A DNA stretch of 64,000 nucleotides from Magnolia sinica (GCF_029962835.1 NC_080578.1:102217759-102281758); one strand, 5' to 3'. Shown: positions 1 to 10,599, counted from the stretch's first letter. A program made the numbers and translations. The notes: generated from the letters alone by a model not told the origin.

Positions 1-388
1 CACACCGTTAATATGTTTTGAAAACTCATTTTATGTAATGGTATTATAAATACGGCAGATCTAGATCTCAAGTGGACTATAATATAGAAAATAGTGATAA
101 TCAACCATTAAAAACTTTCCGTGGCTACAAAAGTTTTGGATCAAGCTGATATTTGTTTGTTTTCTTCTTCCAAGTCTTTGTGACCTTATCAATAGGTTGG
201 ATGACAAATGAACATTCCAATGATCCCATGAAGTTTTAATGGTGGGGATTCAGTTATTACTGTATGGTCCAACTATGATTTGGATCAACTTCATTTTTGG
301 TCCACTCCCTAAAATGAGCTTTCAAAATGGATGGACGGCGTGAATGTAAAGAACGTGCATCAAAGCAAGCCCCACAGTTATAGATCCA
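1..388. repeat. Long-inverted-repeat MITE, copy A (left edge cut by window)
   Basis: The left half carries the motifs 'agatctcaagtgga' and 'aaccattaaaaactttcc'. The right half carries their reverse complements ('aagttttaatggtgggga', 'gatttggatcaact'). A unique centre (tgaccttatcaataggttgg, about 180-200) lies between them. The same layout recurs many times in the window, which defines a non-coding foldback-type MITE family. Host element family and TSD were not determined. Confidence 0.7.
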
Positions 389-470
389 CCGACCTCGTGG
401 ATCCAAGGATCCACCCAAACCGCGTCATTTAAATGGTGCATTCCCTAATCCATCGAGGTGAGTGGGACCC

Positions 471-905
471 TTGACTGTGGGGCCCACTGTGACTACATCC
501 ATTCCATCCATTAATATTTAAAGCTTAGATTAGGGCATGATCTAAAAAATGAAGCAAATCCAAATTCCAAATGGATATTAGTACAAGAAACAGTGGTGAC
601 TGACAATTAAAAAATTCTTGTGGGCCACAAGTACTTTGGATCAAAATAATATTTGTGTGGTCTCTTCATCTAGATGTTTGTTACCTTATCAACGGGTTGG
701 ATGGGAAATAAACATTACGATAGAATCCATAAAGCTTTTAATGTTAGGGATTAAATAAAAACTACTTCCTATGGTGTGGTCCACCCAATATTTGAGTCAG
801 CTTCATTTTTGAGATCATGTACTAAAATAATCTTTCAAAATTGTTGGACGGTGTAGATTTAAACCACATGACATGCATCACTGTGAGCCCCAGAGTCAGG
901 TGTCC
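471..905. repeat. Long-inverted-repeat MITE, copy B
   Basis: This is a second complete copy. It starts at 'gactgtggggcccactgtga', has the centre 'ttaccttatcaacgggttgg', and ends near 'catcactgtgagcccc'. It is non-coding and more diverged than copy A, and lies about 250 bp upstream of the PMEI gene 1 TATA box. The short stretch 389-470 between copies A and B looks like terminal sequence of the same family. Confidence 0.7.
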
Positions 906-1159
906 CATCCACCCATCCGGTTCTCACCTAATCCGCTCCTCACTTTAAATATAACGGTTTTAGCTACTTTTATTTTAAACGATATGAATATAGCAATAAT
1001 ATCGCGATAATGAGATTTTCAAAATCTCAGCTATATTTGTTAATGTAAGGTGTAAAATTTTCCAATGCGCATCGCGCTGCACCAGAGAATGAAATAATGC
1101 GACCGGTTCAAACGCCGATTCTCTTCCCTTCTGCACGGGCCACCACCTCAGGCACTACC

Positions 1160-1167
1160 ATATAAAG
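1160..1167 (+). promoter_or_regulatory. TATA box of PMEI gene 1
   Basis: 'atataaag' lies 71-78 bp upstream of the start codon at 1238. That is the usual plant spacing for a transcription start near 1190-1200 and a 5' UTR of about 40-50 nt. The flanking stretch (about 1075-1160) is GC-richer than the MITE-filled upstream DNA. Confidence 0.7.
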
Positions 1168-1237
1168 ACCCAAAACCCATCTTCCATCATGCCCTGGTAG
1201 AGTGTGATTGTGGAAGTGAAAACGCAACGCAGGGAAA

Positions 1238-1780
1238 ATGTCGAGTCTTCTTTTGAAATTCCTCGTGGTTGTGGTCGTCCTGTTCTCCGTATATCAGTCC
1301 ACCGCTGCCACCCTTCGCCCCGGAAGGGACCAGACCTTGATCCGCAAGACTTGCAAGAAGACCAGGAACTACAACCAATGCGTGAAATCTCTCAAGGACG
1401 ATCGCCGTAGCTACGACGCCACCGATGCGCCCGAGCTTGCGAAGATCGCGATCGAGCATGCACTAGCGAATGCTAACCACCTATATAAACAGACGAATGC
1501 ATTGAGGAAGAAGACGGGATATGACGACAAGACGATCCGAGCAATGGAGACTTGTTCAAAAATATATGGAGAAGCAATCGATTCTCTCATGCAAGCAACA
1601 CAGGCAATCGGAGCCAAGGATTACAAAAGTGCTAATTTATATACTAGTGAAGTAATCGACGCCGCAGACACTTGTAGTCAGGAGTTCCGGGAGTCAGCTC
1701 GGAAAATGCCATTTGCTCGGAGGAATGGAATTCTTAATGACCTCGCAGTTATCGCTTTAGATCTCGTGGCGCATCTTTAG
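1238..1780 (+). CDS. PMEI-domain protein (putative invertase/pectin methylesterase inhibitor)
   Basis: The gene encodes an intact intronless 180-residue protein. Residues 1-23 form a hydrophobic signal peptide ending near STAA, so the product is probably secreted to the apoplast. The rest is one PMEI domain with four cysteines at 39, 48, 106 and 146. The C-x8-C and C-x39-C spacing is that of the two family disulfides, and 'TRNYNQC' is the family's N-terminal hairpin signature. Such proteins bind cell-wall or vacuolar invertase, or pectin methylesterase, and block them; sequence alone cannot say which. The ATG at 1238 fits: a TATA box lies 71-78 bp upstream, and the start context agg-gaaa-ATG is shared with the paralogue at 49885-50427. 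Protein identity to that paralogue is roughly 45%. Length is typical of the family and no defects are visible. Confidence 0.9.
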   Translation: MSSLLLKFLVVVVVLFSVYQSTAATLRPGRDQTLIRKTCKKTRNYNQCVKSLKDDRRSYDATDAPELAKIAIEHALANANHLYKQTNALRKKTGYDDKTIRAMETCSKIYGEAIDSLMQATQAIGAKDYKSANLYTSEVIDAADTCSQEFRESARKMPFARRNGILNDLAVIALDLVAHL

Positions 1781-1890
1781 GGTGGATTTTGGTTGCACCA
1801 AATATCATGAATTTTCATGATATTTTTTTATTATTAGTCGGTCCAACTTGATTTACATTTTCATGATATTTGGTGCCACAAAATGCAACC
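1781..1890 (+). other. 3' UTR of PMEI gene 1 with an inverted repeat
   Basis: Directly after the stop codon, 'ggttgcaccaaatatcatga' (1791-1810) is matched by an inverted partner ending 'catgatatttggtg...caacc' (about 1860-1890), which could form a hairpin of about 20 bp in the RNA. The stretch 'ttagtcggtccaacttg' (1835-1852) recurs downstream of the paralogue at about 49811-49830. This part of the untranslated region was therefore duplicated with the gene. Confidence 0.6.
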
Positions 1891-2477
1891 ATTTTTATTT
1901 TTATTTTTATTAATGCTGTTGTTTATTCTATATATAACATAATACAAATAAATCTCAAGGAGAATTTTACATGAACTTTTTATTTTTTTGAAAAATATAA
2001 GGGCACACCACCCTATATTATATTATAAGGGGAAAAAAAAAAAACATGTACACGTGTTGGGGGGAGAGGATTAGGTGCGGCCCTTAGCGTGGGGCCCACC
2101 CTGATGATTGTAATGTTTATCCATTTACATTTACTTTTCTTTTTTTTTTTCCCCTTATGGGATTTTTCTATATGTCAGCCTGTATTTTCAGCTATGGATG
2201 TGAAAACTCTTACTTTTTAAACTATTTCTTAAAATTCGCTTATCAATTTCATATACGTCCTGCAATGGTCATATACGTCCTCCAATAGCCTGCATTGACG
2301 GGCACTAAACCGATAAAGTCATTAAGTGCAGAGAAGGTAATTTTATCCTTAATGGACTGCACGTATTATTATTTGACATCTTCTTGTACTTCTACCTTTC
2401 CCAAATTACATACTACCTTCCTATTTTGTCATTGTTTCAGTCGATTCATGCATACTGCAAGTTTGAACACTGAAGTG
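1891..2477. other. AT-rich intergenic stretch
   Basis: Mostly A/T-rich sequence with homopolymer runs. A short piece at about 2085-2125 (gcgtggggcccaccctgatga) matches the end of the long-inverted-repeat MITE family. No gene is supported here. Confidence 0.5.
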
Positions 2478-3790
2478 TGGGCCGATCATGATTTATGTAT
2501 TTTATAGTCTTTGTCCATCCAATTTTTTAAGCCGTGTGATTCCAAAATGAGGTAGATCCAAATCTCTTGTGGACCACACCATAGGCAACGATGGTGATTG
2601 AACGGCCCACGGTTGAAAACTTCCCTGAGCCACAAAAGTTTTACATCAGGCTAATATTTGTGTTTTCCTTCTGTTCATCCCTATTATCGACATCCCCTAC
2701 GAAGACCAATCAGGAGTTACGTGTGATTTGTACGGATCATCATTGTGCATTTGAAGATCTATAGATATGTATGGAGAAGATTTCTTGATAACTGGAGCTG
2801 AAACGTATTGGATGGTATCGTGTGTTGCTTAAGCACCTGATGAAGAAGCAATCATTTGCAAACGGTTATAGGATAAATGGCGAGAGGAGAAGCAAATGAG
2901 TTCAAGTAGTACTGAACAATTATAATAACCATCGAAACATGGGAAGAATCCAGGTGGATGGATCAAAGCTATAAATAGCAAATAAACCAATATAGAAGAT
3001 TTCGTCTAATACCAATCCAAACAAATGAAATCTATCTTTCAATTACCTTTTTTAATTTGTCAGTTCATTTACATTCCATAGTGTAAACCTCTATCTTTCT
3101 TGTCAAGCAAATTATATTTCTTAGTGTAATTATTTATTTTTCAACCTGCTGTTTACATTCCGTATAGTGTAATCCATAGCGTTAACTAAGTAACCGGTAA
3201 TCTTTAGCTATAATTTGAGTCCAAGCTGTATGTTGGATTCAGTTCATCAATCAGAAAGGTGTTCTGTAACTATTCTTCACGACCGACTGTAAGAATTTCT
3301 TTTCTCATTTCATTTATCAGTATCGAAAAATCTTTTCCTACGAAAGGCAAAGGTGCAACCCATCATCAGAGGACGAACCTCACCCTCTAAATATCGCCTG
3401 ATCAAATTTTACACATTGAGTGAGTGACTAGAAGACGACTGATCTCACCAGATCTCGATCATACACTATTTGTCTGCTTATTTTAGTGCTTAGGGTCATT
3501 GTTGTTCAGTTCAACTTGAAGCTGCAATTTCAATTTTGGCACGCCTACACATGCCTAATGCCAAAAAATCAGCAACACCTTCATCCAAGTCTGCAAACAA
3601 ACAAGCATTATAGTGAGCCTTAAGAAGTTTTTAATAATGGGTGTTCAATCACCACTATTTTCCTATGGTGTGGTCCACTTGAGATTTAGATATGCTTCAT
3701 TTTTTCAGCTCATATCCTAAAATGATAATATAAAATGATGAATGGTGTGGATAAGACATATTTGGGATTGTATGCCTTGCATCACGTCAC
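2478..3790. repeat. Long-inverted-repeat MITE, copy C, split by an insertion
   Basis: The left half is at 2478-2690 (aaatgaggtagatccaaatc, ctcttgtggaccacac, up to gtgttttccttctgttcatc). The right half resumes near 3570 (ccttcatccaag, agtttttaataatggg, gtggtccacttgagattta). The two halves fit the other copies if about 880 bp between them is a later insertion. Confidence 0.6.
2690..3570. other. Unclassified ~880-bp insertion within MITE copy C
   Basis: This block separates the two MITE halves. It holds a TATA-like motif 'ctataaatagc' (about 2969-2979), then a long AT-rich leader-like stretch with repeated 'gtgtaa' words, and near its right end a short ATG-led frame beginning M-P-N-A-K-K. A TATA box followed by a long leader would suit a retroelement or a pararetrovirus fossil, but no conserved protein domain is visible and I cannot assign a family. 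Confidence 0.3.
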
Positions 3791-3799
3791 TCTCCATGC

Positions 3800-4545
3800 C
3801 CTGCATCCTTTTTTCATATTTTAGAAGAATGTGTGACAAGAGTTTTGTGAGAAATCCATATATTGTTTAAGAGCATGGCAAAAAAAGAAAACGAAAAAAA
3901 GATGAAAATATTTCATTAATGCTTAAGTGGACAACATGAGAAAGAAAGATTGAAGATTGAATGCCACTCATTGAAATATTGGTGGAGCCACAACTTGTTT
4001 GTGAGAAATCTATCCCATCCATTTATTTCTCTACTTCAATTTTGGGCAGATCTAAAGCTTAAGTGAGCGACACAACAGGAAACAGTGGAAAAGTATGCTC
4101 ACCATTGACATATCTAGGGCCATCATGTGCCCACTTTAAGCATGGGATCTACCCCATTTTTGGACTCATGCTTTTAAATGAGCTGGAAAAAACAGATGAA
4201 CAAGGAAGATTTCTCATGAACATAAGGTGGGCTGATGTAAGCGGAGGTGAGGGTTGCACGAAAACAATGTTCACCAGAGCTATGTTGGACATTGAAGTGC
4301 AGGAGAGAGGGTTGCCTGACCGTATGTGCAGCCCACCATAACGTTTGAGACAAATCTACCCCTCCATCTATTTTCCAACTCATTTCGGACATGGCCCCAA
4401 AAATGAAACAGATACAAATCTCAAGTGGGCCACATGACCATGAAAGATTCAGGATTGAATGCCCATCATTGAAACATTGGCAAGGCCATAGATTATTTGT
4501 GATAAATCCACTGGTCCATCTGGTTTTTTTTTTCCTCATTTCATG
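3800..4545. repeat. Two diverged MITE-related copies in tandem
   Basis: Two similar stretches (about 3905-4060 and 4345-4530) share 'gattgaatgcc', 'cattgaaa(t/c)attgg', 'ttgtga(g/t)aaatc' and the 'ggaaacagtgg' type motif around 4070-4090. They are a diverged branch of the long-inverted-repeat MITE family. The open frames seen here are non-coding by-products. Confidence 0.5.
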
Positions 4546-4608
4546 GTATTGGGTAAAAAATGAGTCAATACTTGGCCTGATGACAAGGCAATTCGAAGCT
4601 CAACACAT

Positions 4609-4740
4609 CACTACACCAATATAGCAAATTTGGAACGACCACGGTTTTGGCTCTCGAACGGTTTAATCCGTTCCAGATTTGGAACCGTACCAGAACCAAA
4701 AAAATAAAATAATAAAACCTAATTTTAAACCGTACCAGAA
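4609..4740 (+). repeat. Left terminal inverted repeat and subterminal repeats of the CACTA candidate
   Basis: It starts CACTACACC. Three 'ggaac/gaacc' motif clusters follow, including the palindrome 'gaacggtttaatccgttc' (about 4657-4674) and two copies of 'aaccgtaccagaacc' (4684-4698 and 4728-4742). Subterminal arrays of this sort bind the transposase in En/Spm elements. Confidence 0.6.
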
Positions 4741-4772
4741 CCGAACTCTCTCACCCACTCCCCACCCCTCCG

Positions 4773-4775
<3 letters not shown>

Positions 4776-4806
<31 letters not shown>
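4776..4806. repeat. (TC)n microsatellite
   Basis: About 15 uninterrupted TC units stand just upstream of the MORC first exon, a usual position for a 5' UTR pyrimidine tract. Confidence 0.9.
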
Positions 4807-4810
<4 letters not shown>

Positions 4811-4814
4811 ACTC

Positions 4815-6256
4815 TCACGGAATCCACCGTCAAGCAAGAAATCATCGAATGGCTCAAAGCATGTCGCTGAAATCAATCTCAGCAGCAGCAGCGATTCCGA
4901 TTCCGATTCGGACTCCGATGAGGAATTTCCTCCTGCCAAAAGACCTAGGGTTTCTAGCGATGAAGAAGAAGGAGAATCTTCTTCAATCAAGAAGCCGAAA
5001 TCTGACGATTTGAGATTCATTCTCCCGCTTGGATTCCTAGATCCGCTTCCCCCTTAAGATCCCACCCCACTGCCGCTTCCTCAGGCGCCCCCACAGCTGA
5101 GATCGAAGGTCGCGATTCGAACCTGCAAGCAGTTCTGGAAAGCTGGGGACTACGAGGGCGATACTGTCAAGGGTTTGGAACCCTCTGCCTCCGGTAATAC
5201 TGCAATTTTATAGAAAACAAGAGATGCTTTTATTTGTTCAGTGGCCCAGTGCTTCATGCAAGTGAGTCACCCAACTTTCTGGTGATTCTTGATTGTTCAT
5301 TTGGTGGACCCAAACTGGGTGGTGATGGACTGAAAAATTCTTCAATTGAACAATCCCAGCTGTTGCTTTCTGGACTTTTTTCTTCCCCACTGCATTAGTA
5401 CCATTGGCTTTATTTCATGTTTAACCGTCCATTTTCTGGGCTACAATCATATATTTGGAATGATCCGACTGGGGAGTTCTTATCAGCATCACCTTTTCCC
5501 AGTGTGGCCTAGTTTTTGAATGGTCTGGATCACTTGAAAGCTGGACCACGCATGAGAAATGGAGGTCCAAATGGAAAGAAAACTAGTTTAGGCTGAGATT
5601 GTGTATTTCAGGTGTTACTCATTTGGGTTGGATATTTCTTTTCATTGATTTCACAAGGCTACTCTGTAATTTATATTATTTTTATGCATTTGCTTGCAAT
5701 CCGATCAGACAGTCAATTGATACTATGTTAGTGAAATTGGTGTTTTTACTAGTTTGGGCTGAGATTGTGTATTTCTTATGTGTAGCTCAACCTTATGACA
5801 TTTTTTTTTTTACTGCTTTACTTGTCAATGTGACTAATATAACAGGTTATTACACTCTATTTTGCAGGGGGTATGGATCATGATGGGGTCCACCCCAAGA
5901 TTCTACATTCAAATGCAACTAGCCATAAGTGGGCTCTTGGAGGTACCTTCTGTGACATAATAAGCATTTTTCCGCAAATTAACAATTTTCTTTAAAGATT
6001 ATTATTATATTTAATATTTTGGATTTAGTCAAAAGAGTTGCCATTTTTCTTCCACAGCTTTTGCAGAGCTATTGGACAATTCTTTGGATGAGGTATTTGC
6101 AATTGTTTATTCCTTGAAGCCTGCCAGCATGACTATTCTTATTCTTGCATTTTGTAAGATGCCGATTTTCTTCTTAGGTTTGCCATGGAGCTACTTATGT
6201 GAACATTGATGTGCTAGAAATTAAGAAGGATAAGAGCAGAATCTTGCTGATTGATG
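4815..6256 (+). pseudogene. MORC-family ATPase gene fragment (first four exons)
   Basis: Four exons are recognisable. Exon 1 (to 5193) has an acidic Ser/Asp-rich start, then the conserved stretch with FWKAGDYEG. Exon 2 (5868-5942) encodes MDHDGVHPKILHSNATSHKW. Exon 3 (6058-6092) encodes AELLDNSLDE, the Bergerat-fold ATP-binding motif of GHKL ATPases. Exon 4 (6178-6256) encodes VCHGATYVNIDVLE. All introns keep GT/AG ends and correct phase. Plant MORC proteins act in heterochromatin silencing and RNA-directed DNA methylation. Here exon 1 has an in-frame TAA after GFLDPLPP, no in-frame ATG is clear, and everything after exon 4, including the rest of the ATPase, is missing. It is therefore a captured 5' gene fragment. 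Family assignment is firm, the exact subtype is not. Confidence 0.85.
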
Positions 6257-7316
6257 GTATGGAGCTTTGCTTATTGTTTGGTTCATTATGTTTGGTCTAG
6301 ACAAATAACTTTTTCAGCTTGGTTCACTTTAAGGGTCGTTTAGATGTGTGGAAGCAGGGAGTTTTGGAAGACAACTTCCGTGGAATTAGGACATTTCTGT
6401 GGTTTGGAATGCCATATCTATATGGAAGGATCTTCCAAAGGAAGCTATATTCCTCAAAAGCTAGGAATATAGCTTCCATCCAAAAAGCTAAGATGCAGGT
6501 TTCCATGGAAAATCCCTTTTCATCTTTGATGCCCTTGGTTGAAACCTTAGCCTTCCTCTCCTACTCTCGCCCATCTCTCTCTCTCCATTGAATCGTTCAA
6601 CTAAAGTGATGTTTGAGAGGGACGGGATCAACAGTGGTCCTGCATGATGGACTGTCTGTATCGATGCTTAGCCCTTTCTAGAACAATCAATATGGATTAT
6701 GGACCGACTGTTTTCATGCCAATGCCCTTTTTCCTTGCCACTAATGGATGGTTAGGATATTCCGGCCAAAGGGATTTAAGAGGGATGGGCAATAAAAGGC
6801 AGTCCCCACATAATGGACAACCATCATCAATAATCAAACATTTTTCTGGCATAATCAGCATTGACCATCCAATCTCCTAGCCATTGGTTATCATCATTAT
6901 CATCATCACCAAAGCCTTGTCCCAACTAGTTGCTGACGGCTTTACGAAAACTCTTCTAGCAAAGAATGTGGCATAGAGGGCAATCAATCAGTAGGGAGGC
7001 CAATCAGAACTATACATTTCCTATTGCTAGATCTATTATTTTACAACATATGGTAATTGGACCAGTTTCTGTAAATTAAACCTGGATGTTTAAGATTGTG
7101 GGTGTGAGGATTTCACATATGGCATTGGCATTGGCATTTTGAAACTCTATTGTTTGCATCGCCTGCCATATAAACCTTTTCGGGAAAAAAAAACGGTACA
7201 ATTTTGATTGTTTTGAATTATCATCTGCATGCCATGTGTATAATAGATTACTAACATAGTAAAACGGTTGTTACACATCTGACCATCTGCCGAACAATTT
7301 TGATTGTTTCCACTAG
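6257..7316. other. Non-coding stretch between the MORC and ZDS fragments
   Basis: The first part continues MORC intron 4. From about 6330 an unrelated, probably repeat-derived sequence follows. Near 6890-6950 'tcatcatcaccaaagccttg' plus 'cccaactagttg' resembles the 'aagcct(t)atcccaactagttggggtcggct' motif common in plant SINE-like repeats. No coding sequence is supported. Confidence 0.4.
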
Positions 7317-7421
7317 AACCTGAGCATTATCGAGGGCCCAAGCTTAAAGTTGCTATCATTGGAGCTAGGTTGGCTGGCTGGCATGTCTACTGCAGTGGAG
7401 CTTTTGGATCAAGGCCATGAG
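7317..7421 (+). pseudogene. Zeta-carotene desaturase (ZDS) exon fragment
   Basis: One exon between an AG acceptor (7315-7316) and a GT donor (7422) encodes [17 protein letters not shown] and then, in a shifted frame, [12 protein letters not shown]. This is the FAD-binding N-terminus of plastid zeta-carotene desaturase, a carotenoid-pathway enzyme. Two defects show. The glycine-rich dinucleotide-binding motif reads GARLAG where the family has GAGLAG. A 4-bp repeat (ggctggctgg) throws the frame. No other ZDS exon is seen. It is a captured, dead exon on the same strand as the MORC piece. Confidence 0.85.
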
Positions 7422-7974
7422 GTTTGGCTCAAATTTTCTCTAGAATGGTTCTTCTTCTTAGGTCGATCTTATGCATATCCTTTATGATTGTGTGCTACTG
7501 TAGTTTGAGGTATTTAGGCCTGCAGATCATGCTTGTTCCCTTGAGTTTTGAGTCATCACTATTGGTTTCTGCCAGAAAGAATAAAAATTTTGATTGCAAG
7601 TATATTCCGCTGATTATTCTAGATGGGCAAAGAACCCCTGCTAACACATTAAGTTCCAAATCTCCATGGAGCCTTTTGTGACAAGGAACCTTTTTTTTTA
7701 AAATTAAAAAAAAAAAAAAAATTACAAATTTTCAAACAGCGCACAACATAGATTTGTATCTACTAATTTTTATTTGTAATCTTCACAGAAAACTTTTACT
7801 TGGAAAATGTGAGATTACATGTGTAATGCCATTATATTATCCATCATGATGCCATTATGATATAGAAATATTAGATTTGTAGAACTGATTAAGTATACTT
7901 CCAATTCCACAAATCTTATTTTCGGAGCTTGCAGATTGTAGTTCTGAGTAGTATTTGGTAGGCAAAAATTGTCA
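7422..7974. other. Non-coding stretch after the ZDS exon
   Basis: It begins as the ZDS intron and turns AT-rich, with an A/T homopolymer block at about 7688-7720. I see no further exon. Confidence 0.5.
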
Positions 7975-8180
7975 TTTAGGAACAGTTTAAAACCGTTCCT
8001 AAATGTAGCGTCGCAGAAAATAAGGAACAGTTCAGAACCATTTTGGGTACATTTCAATTTTTAGAAACGGTTTAAAACCGTTTTGGTGCCAATGGTCACA
8101 TTTTCAGCACAAAATTTTAGAAACGGTTTTAAACACTTCTTAATGTTGCCAACGATCAGATTTTAGGACAGAATTTTAGG
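7975..8180. repeat. CACTA-type subterminal repeat block
   Basis: There are four copies of a palindromic motif: ggaacagtttaaaaccgttc (about 7979-7998), ggaacagttcagaacc, agaaacggtttaaaaccg and agaaacggttttaaac. They match the motif style next to the left CACTA end. The block may be the inner edge of an older, shorter element (4609 to about 8200), or a rearranged terminal region. Confidence 0.5.
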
Positions 8181-8583
8181 AAAATTTTAGAGAATTGTAT
8201 TATATGCCAAATAATTATACAAATAGAAGAAAATGACAATAGAATGATTCACACATAATAATCTTTTCCTTCTTTTCTAGTACACATTTCAATTCCAATT
8301 CCAATTCCAATTTCCAATTTCAATACAACATTTCATTTGCAGGCAACTATAATCCAACAATTCCTATCTTGAGTGCTAGGAACCCACTATAGCTACCCGC
8401 CTTTCTCTTTTGCAAACACAAGCTACATGCAAAGCAAATGCTCCTCTCTCTTCAATGGCTCAGTTGGTTGCTCATACAAAGGTCTCTCTCTTCAATGGCT
8501 CAGCTGGCTGCTCATACGAAGGTGTTGCCTGTTGCCTAGAATTGTTTGAAGTTCGATTATCAGGTTCTCTTCTTGCTGCGAGA

Positions 8584-8656
8584 ATGTGCCTCTTAAGATT
8601 AGGCCTCAGGTAATTTATCCACCTCAGTCTGCAGCTCTTTCCACACCTTTGCAGAC
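8584..8656 (-). pseudogene. R2R3-MYB exon fragment
   Basis: Read on the minus strand, an AG acceptor is followed by [19 protein letters not shown] and NLKR. This is the end of the R2 repeat, and it starts at the position where plant R2R3-MYB genes usually have their first intron. The frame then runs into unrelated sequence, so the R3 repeat and activation domain are absent. It is a captured fragment of a MYB transcription factor gene, with no sign of function. Confidence 0.85.
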
Positions 8657-9094
8657 CTGCAATTTTCCCATACTTAGAGAATAATTCAACAAAACCCAAC
8701 TAGAAAATAAATCAAGAAAAATTTAAATCCAAATTCTGTAGATGATCCTAAATATAGCAGATGGCAGTGCGAATATGCCAATGGACTTTGTGTATCAGGT
8801 GTACAACATCACCTATTTGGATGCATGTAACAGTCAATGTTGGTGTAAATAGGCATGTAAGATTATATTTATTCCCTACTAGGCTTGTTTGGGAGAATTT
8901 TATTAGAAACCATTCTAATCTAATTAAGGGGAGTTAGTACAAGCACAGCATTCAATGGAAGCTAGCCCACAACTTATTTTGAGAGGATTTGTTTTCAATT
9001 TTCAGAAAAAATAATACAATTCAATACACCAAGTGGCACGTGCAATGCATGTAATAGATGGATGTGGGAAGACAAGCAATGAATTGATATTGAT
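8657..9094. other. Non-coding stretch between the MYB and PIRL fragments
   Basis: MYB intron remnant followed by AT-rich sequence. No coding similarity was recognised. Confidence 0.5.
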
Positions 9095-9539
9095 ATTCTG
9101 AAGATTTCGAGATTTGTTAGTCTCCCAATCGCATGTGGCAGACCACGGAGCTCATTAAAGTGGGCATCCAGATGGAGCAAAGATTTCATCTCGCAGATGG
9201 AGGTGGGAAGTGAGTGAATCTTATTGAGGTGAACAGAGAGCTTTCGGAGTTTCACTAATTCGTAGCCAATGTTGGTGGGCAAATATGTTATTTCATTGAA
9301 ACTTGCATCCAACTCCAACAATGACCTGGTTTGAAATAACACTGATAAAGATGTACTGGCAGAAAATGCAACTGCTAATGTTTAGAAAGAGAGTTGTAAG
9401 AAAAATACTCAATGATAGCATTACCTGGGGTCCTCAGATTAAACAACAGTCCGATGGAGTCCGGCAGCAATGTCTAAAGGTTGGAAGAAAGGTGAAGCTC
9501 CTTTAGATTTTCTAGCCCTGCTATGGAATCAGGAATTAC
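9095..9539 (-). pseudogene. PIRL-type leucine-rich-repeat gene fragment (two exons)
   Basis: Exon A (9539-9425) starts after an AG acceptor with VIPDSIAGLENLKELHLSSN, followed by a TAG stop and then LPDSIGLLFNLR, and ends at a GT donor. Exon B (about 9340-9100) encodes [38 protein letters not shown] and [16 protein letters not shown]. This is the LRR core of plant intracellular Ras-group LRR (PIRL) proteins. The premature stop in exon A and the missing ends make it a pseudogene piece. It is on the same strand as the MYB, PDS5-like, P450, CCCH and ZIP fragments. Confidence 0.85.
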
Positions 9540-10599
9540 CTGCTTCCTTGGACAAAAACATAGCAAATTAGGACTGATGCAGGAGGCTGAATCCCAATGA
9601 ACAAGAATTCAACCAAGTAATTTACTAATATCACAACCAGTTAATGCATTCTCTTCCCAACCATCTATGTGATATCAAGTCTCAAACAAGTATCAAATAA
9701 AAATAAAAAGAACTGCTCTAACTACTTAGCCTATATTCTTTTTGAAAGGGTAAGTAAACACACTAAATAATATGATTGGCTACACGGGGTGCAGCTGCAG
9801 TCATGGAATCTGAAGTCTCATAAGTTGACCTGATATAATGCATTTTATTTTTATTTTTTTGAAAAGTCACATAATGTATTACAAGGAAAGAAAGAAAAAT
9901 GATGCCAGAAATACAGGAGACCCTCAGATGTAGAAGAAACAATAATCCATTATTTGCTGATGTCATAAAATTCAGAATATCAATGTCAGACATGGATGCC
10001 AATGCACGCATCAAGCATGTGGATGGATGATTTCACAGTATGGAATTTTGGATGTAATTCTCTATCTATGCAGGTTAATATTTACTTTTGTTACCAAAAA
10101 ATTAAAAAAAATAATAAAAAAATTAAAAATTAAAAATTAAAAAAAAATAAAAAAAAGTTGTTGTTTCTGAAGCATTGTCCTTTTTTGGATGCATAACTAC
10201 ATTGAAAGGAAAGGATATCATGAACATATATGAATACAATACAACATAGAAAAATATTCATAAAAAAAAAAAAGTAGAAGAAAATCGAAACCCTAGATCT
10301 AGAAAGCTTTGAGAAATGAGAAATGTCTGATTTAGAACCTTAGATCTTACATAGAGAGAGAAAGAGGGTACCTGTGTTGCTTTCTAGAAGAGAGAGAGAG
10401 ATGAGGTTTGGGGATGAACGATTTTGCATGAACCACTACCATTCTGCAACCATGCTGATGCATGACCATATATTCCATGAACCAAACTACAGCCTGTTAT
10501 AGAGACCACATCAATGCCACATCCTAATGAACGATGCCGGATTAAGAATTCTAACAGCATGAAACTCTTCGCATGTCGTTGAAGAAAAGGGAACTTAAT
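9540..10599. other. Non-coding AT-rich stretch
   Basis: Contains A/T-rich low-complexity DNA (10095-10160, repeated 'aaaaattaaaa'), GA runs near 10345-10400 and no recognised exon. Confidence 0.5.

Noticed and set aside
4063-4341. Open frame of 92 codons
   Set aside because: Lies wholly in MITE-derived sequence, has no recognisable domain and is crossed by repeat motifs.
4679-5020. Small proteins overlapping the (TC)n tract on both strands
   Set aside because: Low-complexity frames. The true coding frame there is the MORC exon.
6319-6880. Genes between the MORC and ZDS fragments
   Set aside because: Frames lack domains, and the region looks repeat-derived and intronic.
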